Assembly (NCBI GenBank): GCA_007129635.1
Contig: SKVE01000589.1
Coordinates: 1-7,179 of the forward strand
From: Planctomycetaceae bacterium
GTDB taxonomy: Bacteria; Planctomycetota; Planctomycetia; Pirellulales; Pirellulaceae
Direction of reading: 5' to 3'
DNA length: 7,179 bases
Shown here: positions 6,933 to 7,179 of the stretch, piece by piece
Position numbering within the stretch: the stretch's first letter is position 1
Layout: each line of letters starts with the position of its first letter
Made by a program: the position numbers and the translations under genes
The notes under the pieces: generated by a model
What the model was told of the DNA's origin: nothing
The model's input: only the letters and a program-made list of their open reading frames with translations
The model's database searches: none

Positions 6933-6939
6933 CTCCTCC
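6933..6939 (-). promoter_or_regulatory. Strong Shine-Dalgarno that fixes the TTG start of the glycosyltransferase
   Basis: The minus strand reads GGAGGAG here, 7 bases before the TTG at 6925-6923. No in-frame ATG or GTG lies near it. The strong site compensates for the weak start codon and decides the start in favour of TTG. Confidence 0.7.
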
Positions 6940-6962
6940 AAACGCGGCTCGGCCGCAACGAA

Positions 6963-7011
6963 GTAGGTTGGGTCTCCGACCCGACCCGGTCGGGACAGAG
7001 TCCCAACCTAC
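6963..7011. repeat. Long palindrome, probable dispersed intergenic repeat
   Basis: Two 24-base arms (6963-6986 and 6988-7011) are inverted copies matching at 21 of 24 positions, with a single base between them. The outer ends are GTAGGTTGGG and CCCAACCTAC. The element lies between the glycosyltransferase start and the next gene. It resembles intergenic palindromes I associate with Rhodopirellula-type genomes, though copy number cannot be judged from one window. As RNA it would form a stable hairpin in either orientation. No transposase gene is nearby, so it could be a REP- or MITE-like element. Confidence 0.7.
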
Positions 7012-7012
7012 A

Positions 7013-7039
7013 AACAGGCGCGCACCGTGCGCGCCTGTT
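7013..7039 (-). terminator. Perfect 12-bp hairpin, probable terminator of the peptidoglycan-binding gene
   Basis: AACAGGCGCGCA (7013-7024) and its exact inverted copy (7028-7039) enclose a 3-base loop. On the minus strand the hairpin begins 12 bases after the stop codon at 7052 and ends in CCTGTTTGT, a short and imperfect T-tract. The stem is long and GC-rich, which favours termination. It could equally be part of the same dispersed repeat as the palindrome one base away. Confidence 0.45.
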
Positions 7040-7051
7040 ATCTCCAACGGT

Positions 7052-7179
7052 TCAAAAGTGAAGATGATTCCTGATTCCCAAACGCAGCAAAACCCAAAAA
7101 GCCGTCAGAGCCTCGCGCGTGTTCGGGCCCCACAGACCGTCGATCGCGCCGGGCTCGTAGCCCATCGCGCCGAGGATCA
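7052..7179 (-). CDS. C-terminal end of a peptidoglycan-binding-domain protein (partial)
   Basis: The last 41 codons of a minus-strand gene are visible; the rest lies beyond the right edge. The frame reads ILGAMGYEPGAIDGLWGPNT followed by REALTAF. This is the signature of the PG_binding_1 (peptidoglycan-binding-like) domain: LG-Y-x-PG-x-IDG-x-G-x-NT-x-AL-x-AF. Such domains form a three-helix bundle that attaches hydrolases and other exported proteins to the cell wall. The usual Gln after AF is Trp here, and the protein ends soon after with a short tail (LGIRNHLHF). The stop TGA is at 7054-7052 and is followed by the 7013-7039 hairpin. Any enzymatic domain would be upstream, outside the window. 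Confidence 0.7.
   Translation of the reverse strand, partial: ILGAMGYEPGAIDGLWGPNTREALTAFWVLLRLGIRNHLHF

Noticed and set aside
1..7179. CRISPR array, tRNA or rRNA gene, transposase or phage genes
   Set aside because: I saw no regularly spaced direct repeats, no cloverleaf-like sequence with conserved T-arm, no rRNA stretches and no recombinase or phage motifs.

Overview
The window reads as chromosomal DNA of a planctomycete, most likely from the Pirellulaceae (Rhodopirellula-like) side. This rests on three things: exported proteins and lipoproteins without obvious relatives outside that group, a DUF11-bearing lipoprotein, and a long GTAGGTTGGG...CCCAACCTAC palindrome between genes. The last resembles intergenic repeats I associate with these genomes, and I could not search for it. 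The coding DNA is GC-rich. The first ~120 bases and the 3' side of the first gene are clearly more AT-rich.

Layout from left to right: (a) 1-296 has no gene. It holds a minus-strand promoter and a consensus Shine-Dalgarno that together point off the left edge, so a minus-strand gene very probably starts just outside the window. (b) 297-1199, minus strand, is a secreted protein of unknown function. (c) 1200-1463 is a divergent intergenic region with an inverted repeat. (d) 1464-4728, plus strand, is a tight three-gene cluster: a lipoprotein with a His-rich tail, a secreted paralogue of its central domain, and a lipoprotein ending in a DUF11 domain. It looks like one operon for an uncharacterised cell-envelope assembly. 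(e) 4818-5759, plus strand, has its own promoter and encodes an inosine/uridine nucleoside hydrolase-family protein that lacks the usual His-Asp pair of the active site. (f) 5795-6925, minus strand, is a GT4-type glycosyltransferase convergent with the hydrolase and starting at TTG behind a strong Shine-Dalgarno. (g) 6963-7039 holds two back-to-back palindromes. (h) 7052-7179, minus strand, is the 3' end of a gene whose product ends in a peptidoglycan-binding-like domain.

The best candidate for something undescribed is the cluster in (d). Its first two proteins share a domain that aligns without gaps over 65 residues (28 identical by hand count), one anchored by lipid and one apparently free. 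They are translated together with a DUF11 lipoprotein, a domain known from envelope proteins such as chlamydial OmcB, so a surface or periplasmic role is plausible but unproven. The nucleoside hydrolase, the glycosyltransferase and the peptidoglycan-binding protein look like separate transcription units with no evident functional link to that cluster.
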